Assembly: GCF_008254045.1 (NCBI RefSeq)
Contig: NZ_CP042425.1
Location: forward strand, 4,650,001 to 4,714,000
Source of the DNA: Limnoglobus roseus
Lineage (GTDB): Bacteria; Planctomycetota; Planctomycetia; Gemmatales; Gemmataceae
DNA length: 64,000 nt
Direction: 5' to 3'
How positions within the stretch are numbered: the first letter of the stretch is position 1; the number at the start of each line of letters is the position of its first letter. The notes beneath the pieces are model-generated. The model had not been told where the DNA came from and did no database searches. It saw nothing but the letters and a program-made list of their open reading frames with translations. Both the position numbers and the translations under genes were made by a program. Positions 32,733 to 42,705 of this stretch are shown in pieces.

Positions 32733-35700
32733 CTATAACCCCGGGTTCGGCAGCACCACCACCGAGCCGTCGATCGCCGGCATCACGAGCGTCTTGCCGT
32801 CGCCCACCGGTTGGGCTGGCGTTCTCGGGATCAAGTCTTGATTCTCCGAGCAAATTGAGCCGAGGCGTTCGCCGGTCGTTGGATCGTAAGCCGTGACGAT
32901 GCCTGCGGTGTCGGTGAACAGGAAGCCGTTCGGCAGGGCCACGGCCCCCAGCGTATCAGACGCGCCGAGGCGGCGTACCACCCAGAGCGCCTTCGCACCG
33001 CCCGGCGAGACGGCGACGATGTGCCGATTCTCAACCGAGTAGCAAACCACGATCCCCGTCGGGCCGTTGTGGACCACGAAGCCCGTACTCGGCTTCCCGC
33101 CCGGGATGGGGTTGTCGGGGTCGTCCTTCGCGGCCCGCCACCGGCGGAGCGGTTCGCCGGACTGGTCCGCGTCGTACATCGAGACGCTGCCGCCCGCGTC
33201 GGCCACGAACAACCGCCGCTCGTTGGCGCTGATCGCAACGACGACCGGGGCGAACGGGATCTTCTCCCTCAGAGCCCACGGTCCCGCGACCGTTTTACAG
33301 CCCGCCCCGGCGGCCCACCGCCACCGCGTGACCTGCCGATTGCCGTCGGTCGTCAGGAACTCGTCGGCCCCGAACGGCGAGACAAAGCACGGTTCGCCCG
33401 GTCCGACGGCTTCGCCGCGCCACATCGGACCTTGCGTCAGGTTGGCTGTGCCCGGTTGGAAGCGGTACAGGAACCCGTCGCCACAGGGGAAGACTACGCC
33501 GTCCCCCGCCGCCGTCGGCGGGCCGGCCAACTTGTCCGCCAGTTGAACTAACTCTTCCGCCTGGGATTTCCCTTCGACCAACCGCCGCACGCGCAGCCGG
33601 ACCGAGTCCTTGTCGCCGCGTTCCGCGAGCAGCACCCAGACCGTCCGGCCGTCGGCCGACGTACACGTTGCAGCCGGCGCGAGGGCTGTCAGCACTGGCG
33701 GCGCGACCATTGCCGCGGTGGGGACCGCCGCCGTCGTCTTCGCGGCCGCTTGCGTCATGTCGTCCGGCACGAGGTAAATTCCGGCGTCTTCGTCCACGAC
33801 GACGCTGCCGGTCGCGCCGACGGGGGTCGGCGGCGACGGCGGGGCGATACCGAGCTTGCGCTGCCACCGTTGCCGGCCGTCGCGCGGGTCGAACGCAAAC
33901 GCCCGCACGCCGTCGGAGTCGTCGGACCGGATGACGATGAGCAAGGTGTCGCGGCGGGAGTTCAGTTGCGCCCCTTGCACCGGGATGCCCGCCGGTTGCG
34001 GCAGACCCGACGCCCGCACCTGGAACCCCTTGTCCGCCTTGATTCCGACCCGCAGGTTGTACAGCTTCGACCGCGACACGGCCCAGAACGTGTCCTCCTC
34101 ACCGGACGCGACCTGCCCGGCGACCTTGCCGGACGCGACCTGCCCGGCGACGGGGTTCTTCGTGTCGATGGGGAGGGCGTAGATGTTCGCGTCCTGGTTA
34201 CCCGGCAAGTTCGTGGCGAACAGGCCGAACGCTCCGGCGTCGGTCACGACCGCGATCCGCTCGCCGTCGGTGAACGGGGGGAACTGGACGTGCCCCGCGA
34301 TGCCGACCGACCCGCCGGCCGGCGGCGTAATCTCTGGCGGCCCGACTGCCGGGTCGTAAGCCTCCGGCGGCGTGATCGGGAATGCCCGGAACTTCGTCGC
34401 CTGCGTGCCGTCGGCCTGGGCGAGTACGAGGTAGCGGTTCGCCTTCCCCTCGCCCGCGGGGCCGGTGATGATCGGCGGCACGCGGAGCGAAAGTTCCGGG
34501 TGGTCGGTCGAGAGCACTTGCACGCACTGGAGCGGTCGGCGGTTCCCATCGGCATCGACCGCCTCGGTGTTGATCGCGAACACCCGCCGCGCCTCGGCGG
34601 CGACGAAGATCATGCCGCTGCCCGGTTGGAGGACGCCCCCCGGGCCGATCCGCTGTCGTAGGTTCACGTGGCTCAGCCGGTTGCCGGTCGCCACGTCAAT
34701 CTCGACGACCGTGCCGAGTTCGTCCCGCAGCGGCACGTAGACCCGGTTGTTCACCACGATCGGCGGCCCGGCGATCGGCCCTTCCAGCGGTTGGTGCCAC
34801 TTCACTTGTCCGGTCCGGGCCACGCGGGCGGTCAGGCCGAACCCCTCGCGATCGACCGGGACGAGGACCAACTCCGGCTGGCCGGCACGCTCGGGGAACC
34901 GGGCGGGCAGGTCGCGGATCGACCGGCCGACGCGGGCGGCCCAGAGCAGGTTGCCGTTGTCGGCGTCGTGGGCGTACAGGATGCCACGGACGTTGGCGAA
35001 GAAGACTTCCGGCGGCGTGTCTGGGGTCACGATGATCGGCAGCGTGGACTGGCCGAGCGGCGGGGCGACGAACAGGAGGCCGCCGGCGGGATCGGTCGGG
35101 GCGGCGGCGGGCGGGCGAAGGTCTTCGATGCCGCGGATGAGCCGCCGCAGTTCCGCCTTGGCGTCGGCGATCAACTTCAGGGCTTCGTCGTCCGTGTCGA
35201 AACGGGCTTGGGTTAGCACGCCGACGAACTGGGCGATCCGCTGGTCGGTCGGGTCGCGCGCCAGGTCGCGGTACGGGTCGATCACCTGAAGCCGTTCGCG
35301 CTCGCGGGCCAACTTCACCGTCAGGTCATCGAACCGCTTCCGCTGGTCGTCGAGCGGCTTCACTTCCTTGATGCGGTACTTCTCGACGACGGGGATGAGT
35401 TGCCGCCCGTCGGCGACCGCCTTCTCGGACACGTCGAGCAACTCCCGCTTCTGCCGGCCGGCCGTGAACGTCTTCAGGTTCTGCTCGGCGTTGTCGGCGT
35501 AGGCGTCCACGAGCTTGCGGCCGGCCTCGAACACGTCGTACCCGAACCCGGTCTCGGTCGGCTTGATCAGCTGCGAGTCGGCGTACTCCTTCAGGAAGGC
35601 GTCGAACTTCTTCTGCCCCTCGGCTGGGTTGTCGCGGACGATGACGGCAGACGCCACCGTGTGAACGTCGCTGAGCTTGCCGAAGAACTGGTGCTTCTCG

Positions 35701-36587
35701 GCGTCCTTGCTCTGGGGGAACTCGGCCTGGAGTTGCTCATAGAGCTTCATCGCCTGCGGGTAGTTCTGGTTCTTGAACTCCTTCTCGGCCTCCTGGACGA
35801 GTTGGTCTTCCTTCTTGGAAGCGTTCACCATGTCCTGAATGACGATGTACGCACCGATGCCGAGACCGAGGACCACCAACACGACCAGAACGTACTTCCA
35901 AACGCCCGGCCCGCGGCGGTTCGGGAGGAAGTCCAGTTCCGGGTCTTGGTCGTCGGGTTCCTGGCGGCGGATCGGCTTCGGCTCGGGTGGCTCGTCGTCC
36001 GGCAGCGGTTGCGGGGCAGGGGCCGCCTTCTTCCAATCGAGGACTTTCGGCCCCACTGTTTCCGCGTCGAGCACTTCCGCCTCGACGACCGGTTCTTCCT
36101 CGAAGATCGGTTGCAGGTCCGGCCGCGGTTTGGGCTTCGGGGGGGCCGGCTTTTTGGGTTCCGGCGGTGGAGCGATGGCCTCGCCTTCCAGGATCGGCAC
36201 GAGCGGTTCCGCTTCTTCCACCCTGGTGTACGGCTTCGCGTCATCGGCCCGCACGGGCACGGGGGCGGGCTTCGGCAGTGGGTCGAGGGCCAGGAACGGC
36301 TCGCTCGGCGCAACCGATGGCCGGGGCAATCGCGGTTCTTTGACGGGCGGCGGTCCCACCGCCTCGCCTTCGTAAACCACCAGGAACGGAGCACTGAGCG
36401 GTTCGGGTTCTGGTTCGAGTGGTTCGGGCGGGGCGGCTTGGGTCGCGACAGGGGCTTGGGCCGCGACGGGCTGGACGGTAAAGATTTCGCGGCAGTCCGG
36501 GTTCGGGCACCGCATCGACTTGCCGATCAGATCGGGCTGGAGGTTGAATTGACTATCGCAGTGCGGACATTCGACGACGATCGCCAC
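32733..36587 (-). CDS. Zinc-ribbon, transmembrane, PQQ-like beta-propeller protein
   Basis: The 1284-aa protein starts with a zinc ribbon (Cys7, Cys10, Cys27, Cys32) resembling the MJ0042 type. A long Pro/Glu-rich linker and one membrane helix (about 231-251) follow, then a TPR-like coil (about 260-300). The rest, from about residue 520, is a PQQ/WD-like propeller with repeats such as VYVPLRDELGTVVEIDVATG. The ribbon is on the side opposite the propeller, so the ribbon is probably cytoplasmic and the propeller periplasmic. It follows nuoN by 81 bp on the same strand and may be transcribed with the nuo operon. Its role is unknown. A 27-bp in-frame duplication is noted near 34102-34155. Confidence 0.75.
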   Translation of the reverse strand: MAIVVECPHCDSQFNLQPDLIGKSMRCPNPDCREIFTVQPVAAQAPVATQAAPPEPLEPEPEPLSAPFLVVYEGEAVGPPPVKEPRLPRPSVAPSEPFLALDPLPKPAPVPVRADDAKPYTRVEEAEPLVPILEGEAIAPPPEPKKPAPPKPKPRPDLQPIFEEEPVVEAEVLDAETVGPKVLDWKKAAPAPQPLPDDEPPEPKPIRRQEPDDQDPELDFLPNRRGPGVWKYVLVVLVVLGLGIGAYIVIQDMVNASKKEDQLVQEAEKEFKNQNYPQAMKLYEQLQAEFPQSKDAEKHQFFGKLSDVHTVASAVIVRDNPAEGQKKFDAFLKEYADSQLIKPTETGFGYDVFEAGRKLVDAYADNAEQNLKTFTAGRQKRELLDVSEKAVADGRQLIPVVEKYRIKEVKPLDDQRKRFDDLTVKLARERERLQVIDPYRDLARDPTDQRIAQFVGVLTQARFDTDDEALKLIADAKAELRRLIRGIEDLRPPAAAPTDPAGGLLFVAPPLGQSTLPIIVTPDTPPEVFFANVRGILYAHDADNGNLLWAARVGRSIRDLPARFPERAGQPELVLVPVDREGFGLTARVARTGQVKWHQPLEGPIAGPPIVVNNRVYVPLRDELGTVVEIDVATGNRLSHVNLRQRIGPGGVLQPGSGMIFVAAEARRVFAINTEAVDADGNRRPLQCVQVLSTDHPELSLRVPPIITGPAGEGKANRYLVLAQADGTQATKFRAFPITPPEAYDPAVGPPEITPPAGGSVGIAGHVQFPPFTDGERIAVVTDAGAFGLFATNLPGNQDANIYALPIDTKNPVAGQVASGKVAGQVASGEEDTFWAVSRSKLYNLRVGIKADKGFQVRASGLPQPAGIPVQGAQLNSRRDTLLIVIRSDDSDGVRAFAFDPRDGRQRWQRKLGIAPPSPPTPVGATGSVVVDEDAGIYLVPDDMTQAAAKTTAAVPTAAMVAPPVLTALAPAATCTSADGRTVWVLLAERGDKDSVRLRVRRLVEGKSQAEELVQLADKLAGPPTAAGDGVVFPCGDGFLYRFQPGTANLTQGPMWRGEAVGPGEPCFVSPFGADEFLTTDGNRQVTRWRWAAGAGCKTVAGPWALREKIPFAPVVVAISANERRLFVADAGGSVSMYDADQSGEPLRRWRAAKDDPDNPIPGGKPSTGFVVHNGPTGIVVCYSVENRHIVAVSPGGAKALWVVRRLGASDTLGAVALPNGFLFTDTAGIVTAYDPTTGERLGSICSENQDLIPRTPAQPVGDGKTLVMPAIDGSVVVLPNPGL

Positions 36588-36668
36588 GGTGAATCCCCGG
36601 CCACAGAACGCAGGACGTGATTGCTCCCTCCGTGCCAGTGTACGCGAAAACCGTTCCGGGCGGAACGG

Positions 36669-38267
36669 TCACTTCGCGACGAGGGCCGGCGAGTGGGCCG
36701 TGGCGGGCGTCGCCTTCTTCACAAGATCCCAGACGATTGATGGGTAGATGCCGACGACAAGCGTGCCGACGGTGCAGAGGACGGCCGCCAGCATCGGCCC
36801 CTTGCCCCGGTGACGGACTGCCGGGCGGAGCGGGCTGCGGAGGTAGATCACACCGAGAAGGCGGAGGTAGTACACTGCCCCGATGGCCGCGTTGATGGCG
36901 GCGATGACGGTGAGCGTCTTGTAGGCGTTCCCCATGCCGGTGACGGTCGGCGAATCGTACAGGCCGAGGAAGAGGAATAGCTTACCGGTGAAGCCGGCCG
37001 TGAGCGGGATGCCGATCAGGCTGAGTAACGCCACGAACAGCATGGCCGCGGCGAACGGGTTCGTCTGGTGCAGGCCGGCGAGGTCGTCGACCGATTCCGT
37101 CGGCTGGTCGGCACTGTTCAGGTACGCGAGGATCGCGAACGTGCCGAGCGTCATGAGGGCGTAGCCGACGAGGTAGAAGATCAATCCGTCGAACCCACTC
37201 ACGTACCGGGGCAGCAGGCCCTCGGTCGGGGTCGCGTAAGCGGACGCCGTCACGAGGCCGAGGAGCATGTAGCCCGCGTGGGCGACGCCGGAGTAGGCGA
37301 GGATACGCTTGAGATTGTCTTGCATGAGGGCCATGACGTTTCCGAGCGTCATCGTGGCCGCGGCCAGCACCCAGAGCAAGAGCGGCACCTGCGTGCTCGT
37401 GGGGAAGGGCAGGTCGTTGAGCGGGCCGCTAACGATCCCGAGCAGGCGGGCAAGGGCGAGGAACCCCGCGACCTTCGGCAGCACCGAGAGTTGCGCGACG
37501 ACGGCTGTCGGGCCGCCTTGGTACACGTCCGGGGCGTAGTAATGGAACGGCACGGCCGTGATGCGGAAGCCGAGGCCGGCGACCACGAGCACCATCGCGA
37601 GAACCGCGAGGGGCGAAATCGCCTCCTTGTTCGCGGCCGTCAGCACGGCGTTGATCGCCGAGAGGTTCGTCGACCCGGTGAGGCCGAAGAGGTAGCTGAA
37701 CCCGAACAGCGTAACGGCGGACGACAGGATGCTGAGGACGAAGTACTTGACCGCGGCTTCCTGACCCGGCTTCCCGCGGTGCGGCAGGTACAGCAGCACG
37801 TACGTCGGCACGCTGATCATTTCCAGGGCGAGGTAGAGCGTGACGAGGTCGTTCGCCCGGGCCACCAGCGACGTGCCCGCGACCGCGATCAGCAGGCACG
37901 CCAGGTAGTCGGCCGCGATCTCCCGCGTGGCTTCCTTGGTGCTCAAGAGCATGAGCACCAACCCCGCGGCGAGCGTGAGGTAGCGGATGAGCGTGGCGGC
38001 CGCGCTCGGCAGGATCGGGTAGTACGCTTCCGTGTTGGCCTTCAGGCCGTCGTAGAGGGTCGTTTCCCACGGCTGCGCGACGAGGGCGACGGCGAATGCC
38101 CCGGCCAGACCGAGGACGGCCAGCGACGTGTGGAGGAACCGGCTCGACGTGAACAGGCCCAAGACGAACAGGACGCACGCCACGCCGACCAGCGCGATCT
38201 CCGGCACGACCAACTTGAACACGCCGGTCAGGGCTTCGATTCGGGTTCCGTCGAGCAACGGGTTCAC
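36669..38267 (-). CDS. nuoN: NADH-quinone oxidoreductase subunit N
   Basis: This 532-aa polytopic subunit is one of the three antiporter-like proton channels in the membrane arm of complex I. Typical blocks are YLALEMISVPTYVLLYLPHRG, AVKYFVLSILSSAV, GFRITAVPFHYYAPDVYQGGPTAV and DNLKRILAYSGVAHAGYMLLG. The start is GTG with GAGG ten bases upstream. It lies 24 bp after nuoM. It is the only nuoN in this window; the second module on the other strand has none. Confidence 0.95.
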   Translation of the reverse strand: MNPLLDGTRIEALTGVFKLVVPEIALVGVACVLFVLGLFTSSRFLHTSLAVLGLAGAFAVALVAQPWETTLYDGLKANTEAYYPILPSAAATLIRYLTLAAGLVLMLLSTKEATREIAADYLACLLIAVAGTSLVARANDLVTLYLALEMISVPTYVLLYLPHRGKPGQEAAVKYFVLSILSSAVTLFGFSYLFGLTGSTNLSAINAVLTAANKEAISPLAVLAMVLVVAGLGFRITAVPFHYYAPDVYQGGPTAVVAQLSVLPKVAGFLALARLLGIVSGPLNDLPFPTSTQVPLLLWVLAAATMTLGNVMALMQDNLKRILAYSGVAHAGYMLLGLVTASAYATPTEGLLPRYVSGFDGLIFYLVGYALMTLGTFAILAYLNSADQPTESVDDLAGLHQTNPFAAAMLFVALLSLIGIPLTAGFTGKLFLFLGLYDSPTVTGMGNAYKTLTVIAAINAAIGAVYYLRLLGVIYLRSPLRPAVRHRGKGPMLAAVLCTVGTLVVGIYPSIVWDLVKKATPATAHSPALVAK

Positions 38268-38291
38268 GTCGGGTGATCCTCGGGAATGAAA

Positions 38292-40247
38292 CTATCGCTT
38301 CGGCGCCGGCAGGGCGATCCGGATCGGTTGCACCGGCGGTTTATTCTCGGCTTCCGCGGCCGCGATGCTCGGGTCAAGGCGGTACCGGGCCCGGTTCACG
38401 AGTTCGGACACGCGCCGCACGTCGGTGGACACCACGTCCAAGAGTGGTTGCGGGAACAGCCCGAGCGTCAGGCAGAGGGCGGCCAGGGCCGCGAGCGGGA
38501 CGAACTCCCGGCCGGTCACGTCCTTCGGTCGGGCGTCCGCTTCACCGACGGTCGGCGGTTCAATCAGCGGGCCGAAGAAGACCCGCTTCAGCATCGTGAA
38601 CAGGTACCACGACGACAACATCACGCCGAACGCGGCGACTAAGGCCAGCCCCCAGCCGGCGATCTTCACATTTCGCGGATCGAACAGGCCGCCGAGCATG
38701 AGCATTTCGCTGACGAAGTTGTTCAGCCCCGGGAGGCCGACGTTGGCCAGCACGATCACGATCATCAAGAACGTGAACACCGGGTACTTCGCCCACAGGC
38801 CGCCGTACTGGTTGGCGTCGAGCGTCCGGTAGCGGCGGGCGAGGAACGAGAGCAGTGCGAACACTGCACCGGCCGTCAGACCGTGGTTGACCATGTGCAG
38901 GAGCGCCCCCGACAGCCCTTCCGGGGTCATCGCGAACAGGCCGATGACCAGGAACCCGAGGTGCGACACGCTGCTGTACGCGGCCAGCAACCGCAGGTCC
39001 CGCTGGGCGAACGCGCAGAAGGCGGCGTACACGATGCCGATGGCCCCAAGCGTACCGAACCACGGCAGCCCGTACTGCACGCACGCTTCCGGGACGAGCG
39101 GGATGACGATCCGCAGGATGCCGAACGTGCCGAGTTTCGCGAGGACGGCCGAGAAGATCATCGTCACCGCCAGCGGCGCTTCCGAGTAGGTCGCGGGCAG
39201 CCACGTGTGGAACGGCACGATCGGGATTTTCACGGCGAACCCGGCCATCAGTGCCAGGAACAGCCAGAACTGCGTCGTACTTCGCTCCCGTTGTTTCTCC
39301 CGCACGTCGGCCAGTTCCCGCTCGCGGTCGGCCCGGAGGTTCGGCGTGGCCTTCGCCAGTCGGCCTTCGGCTTGCAACACGGAGTAGTGGCTCATCGAGT
39401 CCCACATGCTGACGTTCTTCATCAGCACCGGGATCGAGAAGGTGATCGGCCCCGCCCGGCCGGGAACGTACGGCCCGTCTTGGTCGCGGGCGTGTGCCAT
39501 CGCCTGGTGCGTCGGCTCGTAGTAGAACGGCTGGTTCGAAGTCGGGTGCAGCGGGATCGGGTTCGTGAGGACGACGCCGATAATGCCGACCAACGTGAAC
39601 AGGCTACCGAACAGGGTGTAGAGGACGAACTTCCGGGCCGCGTCGCGGCGGGCACTGCCCGTCCCCCACTGCCCGATCAGGAAGAACGCCGGGATCAGAG
39701 TGAGTTCGAAGAACACGTAGAACAGCAGGACGTCAAACGACACGAACGCCCCGGTTACCGCCGTCTGGAGGACGAACAGCCACCCGTAGTACGCTGCCGC
39801 CCGTTCCCGGACCGTGTCCCATGACACCAGCACCGCGAAGAAGAACATCAGGCTCGTCAGGGCCACCAGCAACACGTTCAAGCCGTCAAGGCCGACGTAG
39901 AAATGGACGGCCGGTCCTGTCTCGCCGGGCGTCAGCGAGACGAGCTTCCAGGAGGTGCTATACGTGAAGGTTTCGGCACCGTTCGTTGCCCCCGGGTCGC
40001 CGGGCACGGCCTTCGGCTGGAAGTTGAGCGAGAGGTTTTGCTCTGATTGGGCGTCCGGGGTGACGAAGCCGGAGTACAGGGCGATCATGCCGATCGTCAG
40101 GACGAGGTGCAAGGCCGAGGCGTACACCGCCAGGCGGCGCGTCAGGCCCGGCCGGCCGCGGCCGCCGATCGCGATCAGGGCGGCCGCGGCCAGCGGCGCG
40201 AGCAGCACGACCAGCAGCAGCAAACCGAGGACGGTGTTGAGGTTCAT
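38292..40247 (-). CDS. nuoM: NADH-quinone oxidoreductase subunit M
   Basis: The 651-aa subunit is the second antiporter-like proton channel. The Glu of FVFFELTLIPAFFLIGQWG and the Lys of GFAVKIPIVPFHTWLP are kept, as expected for a working pump. Between the helix ending LVGIIGVVLTNP and the one starting FWLFLALMAGFAVK is a hydrophilic insertion of about 99 residues, rich in Arg and Glu; E. coli has about 30 there. A soluble loop also follows the first hydrophobic helices. It lies 18 bp after nuoL. Confidence 0.95.
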   Translation of the reverse strand: MNLNTVLGLLLLVVLLAPLAAAALIAIGGRGRPGLTRRLAVYASALHLVLTIGMIALYSGFVTPDAQSEQNLSLNFQPKAVPGDPGATNGAETFTYSTSWKLVSLTPGETGPAVHFYVGLDGLNVLLVALTSLMFFFAVLVSWDTVRERAAAYYGWLFVLQTAVTGAFVSFDVLLFYVFFELTLIPAFFLIGQWGTGSARRDAARKFVLYTLFGSLFTLVGIIGVVLTNPIPLHPTSNQPFYYEPTHQAMAHARDQDGPYVPGRAGPITFSIPVLMKNVSMWDSMSHYSVLQAEGRLAKATPNLRADRERELADVREKQRERSTTQFWLFLALMAGFAVKIPIVPFHTWLPATYSEAPLAVTMIFSAVLAKLGTFGILRIVIPLVPEACVQYGLPWFGTLGAIGIVYAAFCAFAQRDLRLLAAYSSVSHLGFLVIGLFAMTPEGLSGALLHMVNHGLTAGAVFALLSFLARRYRTLDANQYGGLWAKYPVFTFLMIVIVLANVGLPGLNNFVSEMLMLGGLFDPRNVKIAGWGLALVAAFGVMLSSWYLFTMLKRVFFGPLIEPPTVGEADARPKDVTGREFVPLAALAALCLTLGLFPQPLLDVVSTDVRRVSELVNRARYRLDPSIAAAEAENKPPVQPIRIALPAPKR

Positions 40248-40265
40248 GGGACGCCCGACTCGCTC

Positions 40266-42296
40266 TCAGCGGGAAACTTTGAACACGATGACCAACACGA
40301 CGGCCGTCAGCCCCAGGACCATCCCGAGCGCGTAAAACTGGACCAGGCCGTTCTGCAACGGGCGGAGCAGGGCCGCGAGCATCCGCGGTGCGTACGACAC
40401 CAACCGGGCGACCGCATCAACCAGTCCGTCGAACTGCCGACTGCCGGTGGCGGCGATCTCGGCCGGCTTCACGACGAGGCCGTGGTAAATCTCGTCCACG
40501 TACCCCTTGTTCAGCGACATCGCGTGGAGCGGTTTCGCCGCGGCCGGCAGTTGAGCGAGTTGGCCCTTGCGGTACATCGCGAACGCCAACCCCAGCCCGC
40601 CGACCGCAGCCGCGGTGCCCAACCCCGCGATCAGCCAGTTGAAGTGCGGTTGGGACTGCGACCGGACGTTGTGCTCACGCTCGTAGGTCTTGTTCGCCTG
40701 CTGAATCGCGGGCGTCGCCGACAGGAACTTGCTGAACCCGTGGTGCGTGAGCGGTTCCACCAGCGCCCCGACGAACAGCGCCCCCACAGCCAGTACGATC
40801 AGCGGCACGCACATGATCCGTGGCGATTCGTGGGCGTGGTGCCCGGCTTCTTCCGGGATCCGCGTCTCGCCCCAGAAGGTGAGGAAGTACGCCCGGAACG
40901 TGTAGAACGCCGTCATCCCAGCCGTGAGGACGGCCACGCCGAAGACGCCGAGGTACAGTTCGCGGTGGGTCAGCCCGTGTTCGCCCGCGTGGTCGAGGGC
41001 GTCGAGAATCTGGTCCTTGCTCCAGAACCCGGACAGTAGCGGCAGGCCGGCGAGGGCGGCACAGCCGATCAGGAACGTGGCGTGCGTGACCGGCAGAACC
41101 GTTCGCAGGCCGCCGAACCTCCGCATGTCGATGACGTTCCCCATCGCGTGCATCACCGAGCCGCTGCCGAGGAACAGGAGCGCCTTGAAGAAGGCGTGCG
41201 TGAACAGGTGGAAGATTGCGGCCGCCACGGCGATGCTCGGCGTGACAGCTCCGGCCGTGCCGAGGGCCATGAACATGTACCCGAGTTGGCTGACGGTCGA
41301 GTACGCCAGCACCCGCTTCAGGTCGGTCTGCGTCAGGGCGATGAACGCCGCGAGGAGGGCCGTCGCGCCGCCAGTGATTGCCACGTAAGCCTGCACCGAC
41401 GGCACCTGCACGAACAGCGGTGAACAGCGGGCGAGGAGGTACACTCCGGCCGTCACCATCGTCGCGGCGTGGATGAGGGCCGACACCGGCGTCGGCCCTT
41501 CCATCGCGTCCGGCAGCCAGACGTACAGCGGCAGTTGGGCCGACTTGCCGACCGCCCCGCAGAACAGCAGCAGGCACGCGAGGCCGAGCGTGAAGTCGTT
41601 GACCGGGTGCGCCTGAATGTGGGCGAAAATCTGCGTCAGGTCGGTGTGGTGGCCGCCCACGCTCCACAGCAGGAAGATGCCCAGCACGAACCCGACGTCC
41701 CCTAGCCGGGTCATCAGGAACGCTTTCCGGGCCGCCGCCGCCGCCGAGGGCTTCGCGTAGTAGTACCCGACCAGCAGGTAGCTACAGAGGCCGACGCCCT
41801 CCCACCCGGCTAAGAGTAGGAAGAAGTTGTTGGCCAGCACGAGCAGGCACATGCACAGCACGAACAGGCTCATGATCGTGAAGTAGCGGGCGTAGCCCTC
41901 TTCACCGTGCATGTACCCGGCCGAGAAGATCGCGATCCAGGTGGCGACGAACGTGACCGTCGCGAGCATGATCGCCGACAGCGGGTCGATTCCGAGGCTG
42001 AACGTCACGTTCAGCAACCCGGCCGAAAACCACGTCGTCGGCAACTTGGTTTCGTGGAACGAGATCCAGGGGAAGTCGGCCGACACGTGCAACGACAGCC
42101 CCGGCGTCGGGCCGGCCGGGCCGTTCACGTAGACGTCGTTCAACATCAGCATCGCCAGGACGGCCGACGTGCCGAAGGCCAGAACGGCGGGTAGGTGGGC
42201 GTACCGCCGCAGTCGCAATTTCGCGAGCAGCGGCGTGAGCAGGGTGGCGGCCAGTAGCAGGGCCAGAACCGAAACGGCGAGGGCCGTGCTAGACAC
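40266..42296 (-). CDS. nuoL: NADH-quinone oxidoreductase subunit L
   Basis: The 676-aa subunit is the distal antiporter-like proton channel. LLLAGWEGVGLCSYLLVGYYY holds the conserved Glu. GKSAQLPLYVWLPDAMEGPTP holds the Lys and lining residues, and GFWSKDQILDAL holds the distal Lys. The C-terminal part fits the long lateral helix plus last transmembrane helix of NuoL. The start is GTG and overlaps nuoK by eight bases. The gene order J-K-L-M-N matches typical nuo operons. Confidence 0.96.
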   Translation of the reverse strand: MSSTALAVSVLALLLAATLLTPLLAKLRLRRYAHLPAVLAFGTSAVLAMLMLNDVYVNGPAGPTPGLSLHVSADFPWISFHETKLPTTWFSAGLLNVTFSLGIDPLSAIMLATVTFVATWIAIFSAGYMHGEEGYARYFTIMSLFVLCMCLLVLANNFFLLLAGWEGVGLCSYLLVGYYYAKPSAAAAARKAFLMTRLGDVGFVLGIFLLWSVGGHHTDLTQIFAHIQAHPVNDFTLGLACLLLFCGAVGKSAQLPLYVWLPDAMEGPTPVSALIHAATMVTAGVYLLARCSPLFVQVPSVQAYVAITGGATALLAAFIALTQTDLKRVLAYSTVSQLGYMFMALGTAGAVTPSIAVAAAIFHLFTHAFFKALLFLGSGSVMHAMGNVIDMRRFGGLRTVLPVTHATFLIGCAALAGLPLLSGFWSKDQILDALDHAGEHGLTHRELYLGVFGVAVLTAGMTAFYTFRAYFLTFWGETRIPEEAGHHAHESPRIMCVPLIVLAVGALFVGALVEPLTHHGFSKFLSATPAIQQANKTYEREHNVRSQSQPHFNWLIAGLGTAAAVGGLGLAFAMYRKGQLAQLPAAAKPLHAMSLNKGYVDEIYHGLVVKPAEIAATGSRQFDGLVDAVARLVSYAPRMLAALLRPLQNGLVQFYALGMVLGLTAVVLVIVFKVSR

Positions 42297-42705
42297 GCGC
42301 GACCTCCTGGGGCTTCTTCCCGGCGGGGGTGAGTTTCGGGTCGTCGGCCAACTCCCCGGGGACGGTCGGCAACTTCTCCGGGTCGGTCGTGGCGGGCACG
42401 CCGGTCTCGCGGAGTTGCTGCCACACCGTCGCGTCGAGCGACCGGTTGCGGCGGTACAGGGCGATGAACATGGCCATCGCCACCCCCGCCTCGCACGCGG
42501 CGACCGTGACCACGAACAGGGCGAAGACCTGCCCCGACATGGTCGCGTGGAACCGGGCGAACGCGAGGAGGTTAATCACCACGGCCTGCAACATCAGTTC
42601 GGCCGAGAGGAACATCGTGATGAGGTTCCGCCGCGTCAGGAAGCCGACGAGGCCGAGGGAGAACAGGACCGCCGCGACGGCGAGATAGTGCCAGACCGAG
42701 ATCAC
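42289..42705 (-). CDS. nuoK: NADH-quinone oxidoreductase subunit K
   Basis: The 138-aa three-helix subunit has the two functionally important glutamates in FLSAELMLQAVVIN and VTVAACEAGVAMAMF. The usual length is about 100 residues; here about 35 extra hydrophilic residues follow the last helix (TTDPEKLPTVPGELAD...). The GTG start overlaps the nuoJ stop by four bases and the end overlaps nuoL by eight, so J-K-L are tightly coupled. Confidence 0.95.
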   Translation of the reverse strand: MISVWHYLAVAAVLFSLGLVGFLTRRNLITMFLSAELMLQAVVINLLAFARFHATMSGQVFALFVVTVAACEAGVAMAMFIALYRRNRSLDATVWQQLRETGVPATTDPEKLPTVPGELADDPKLTPAGKKPQEVARV

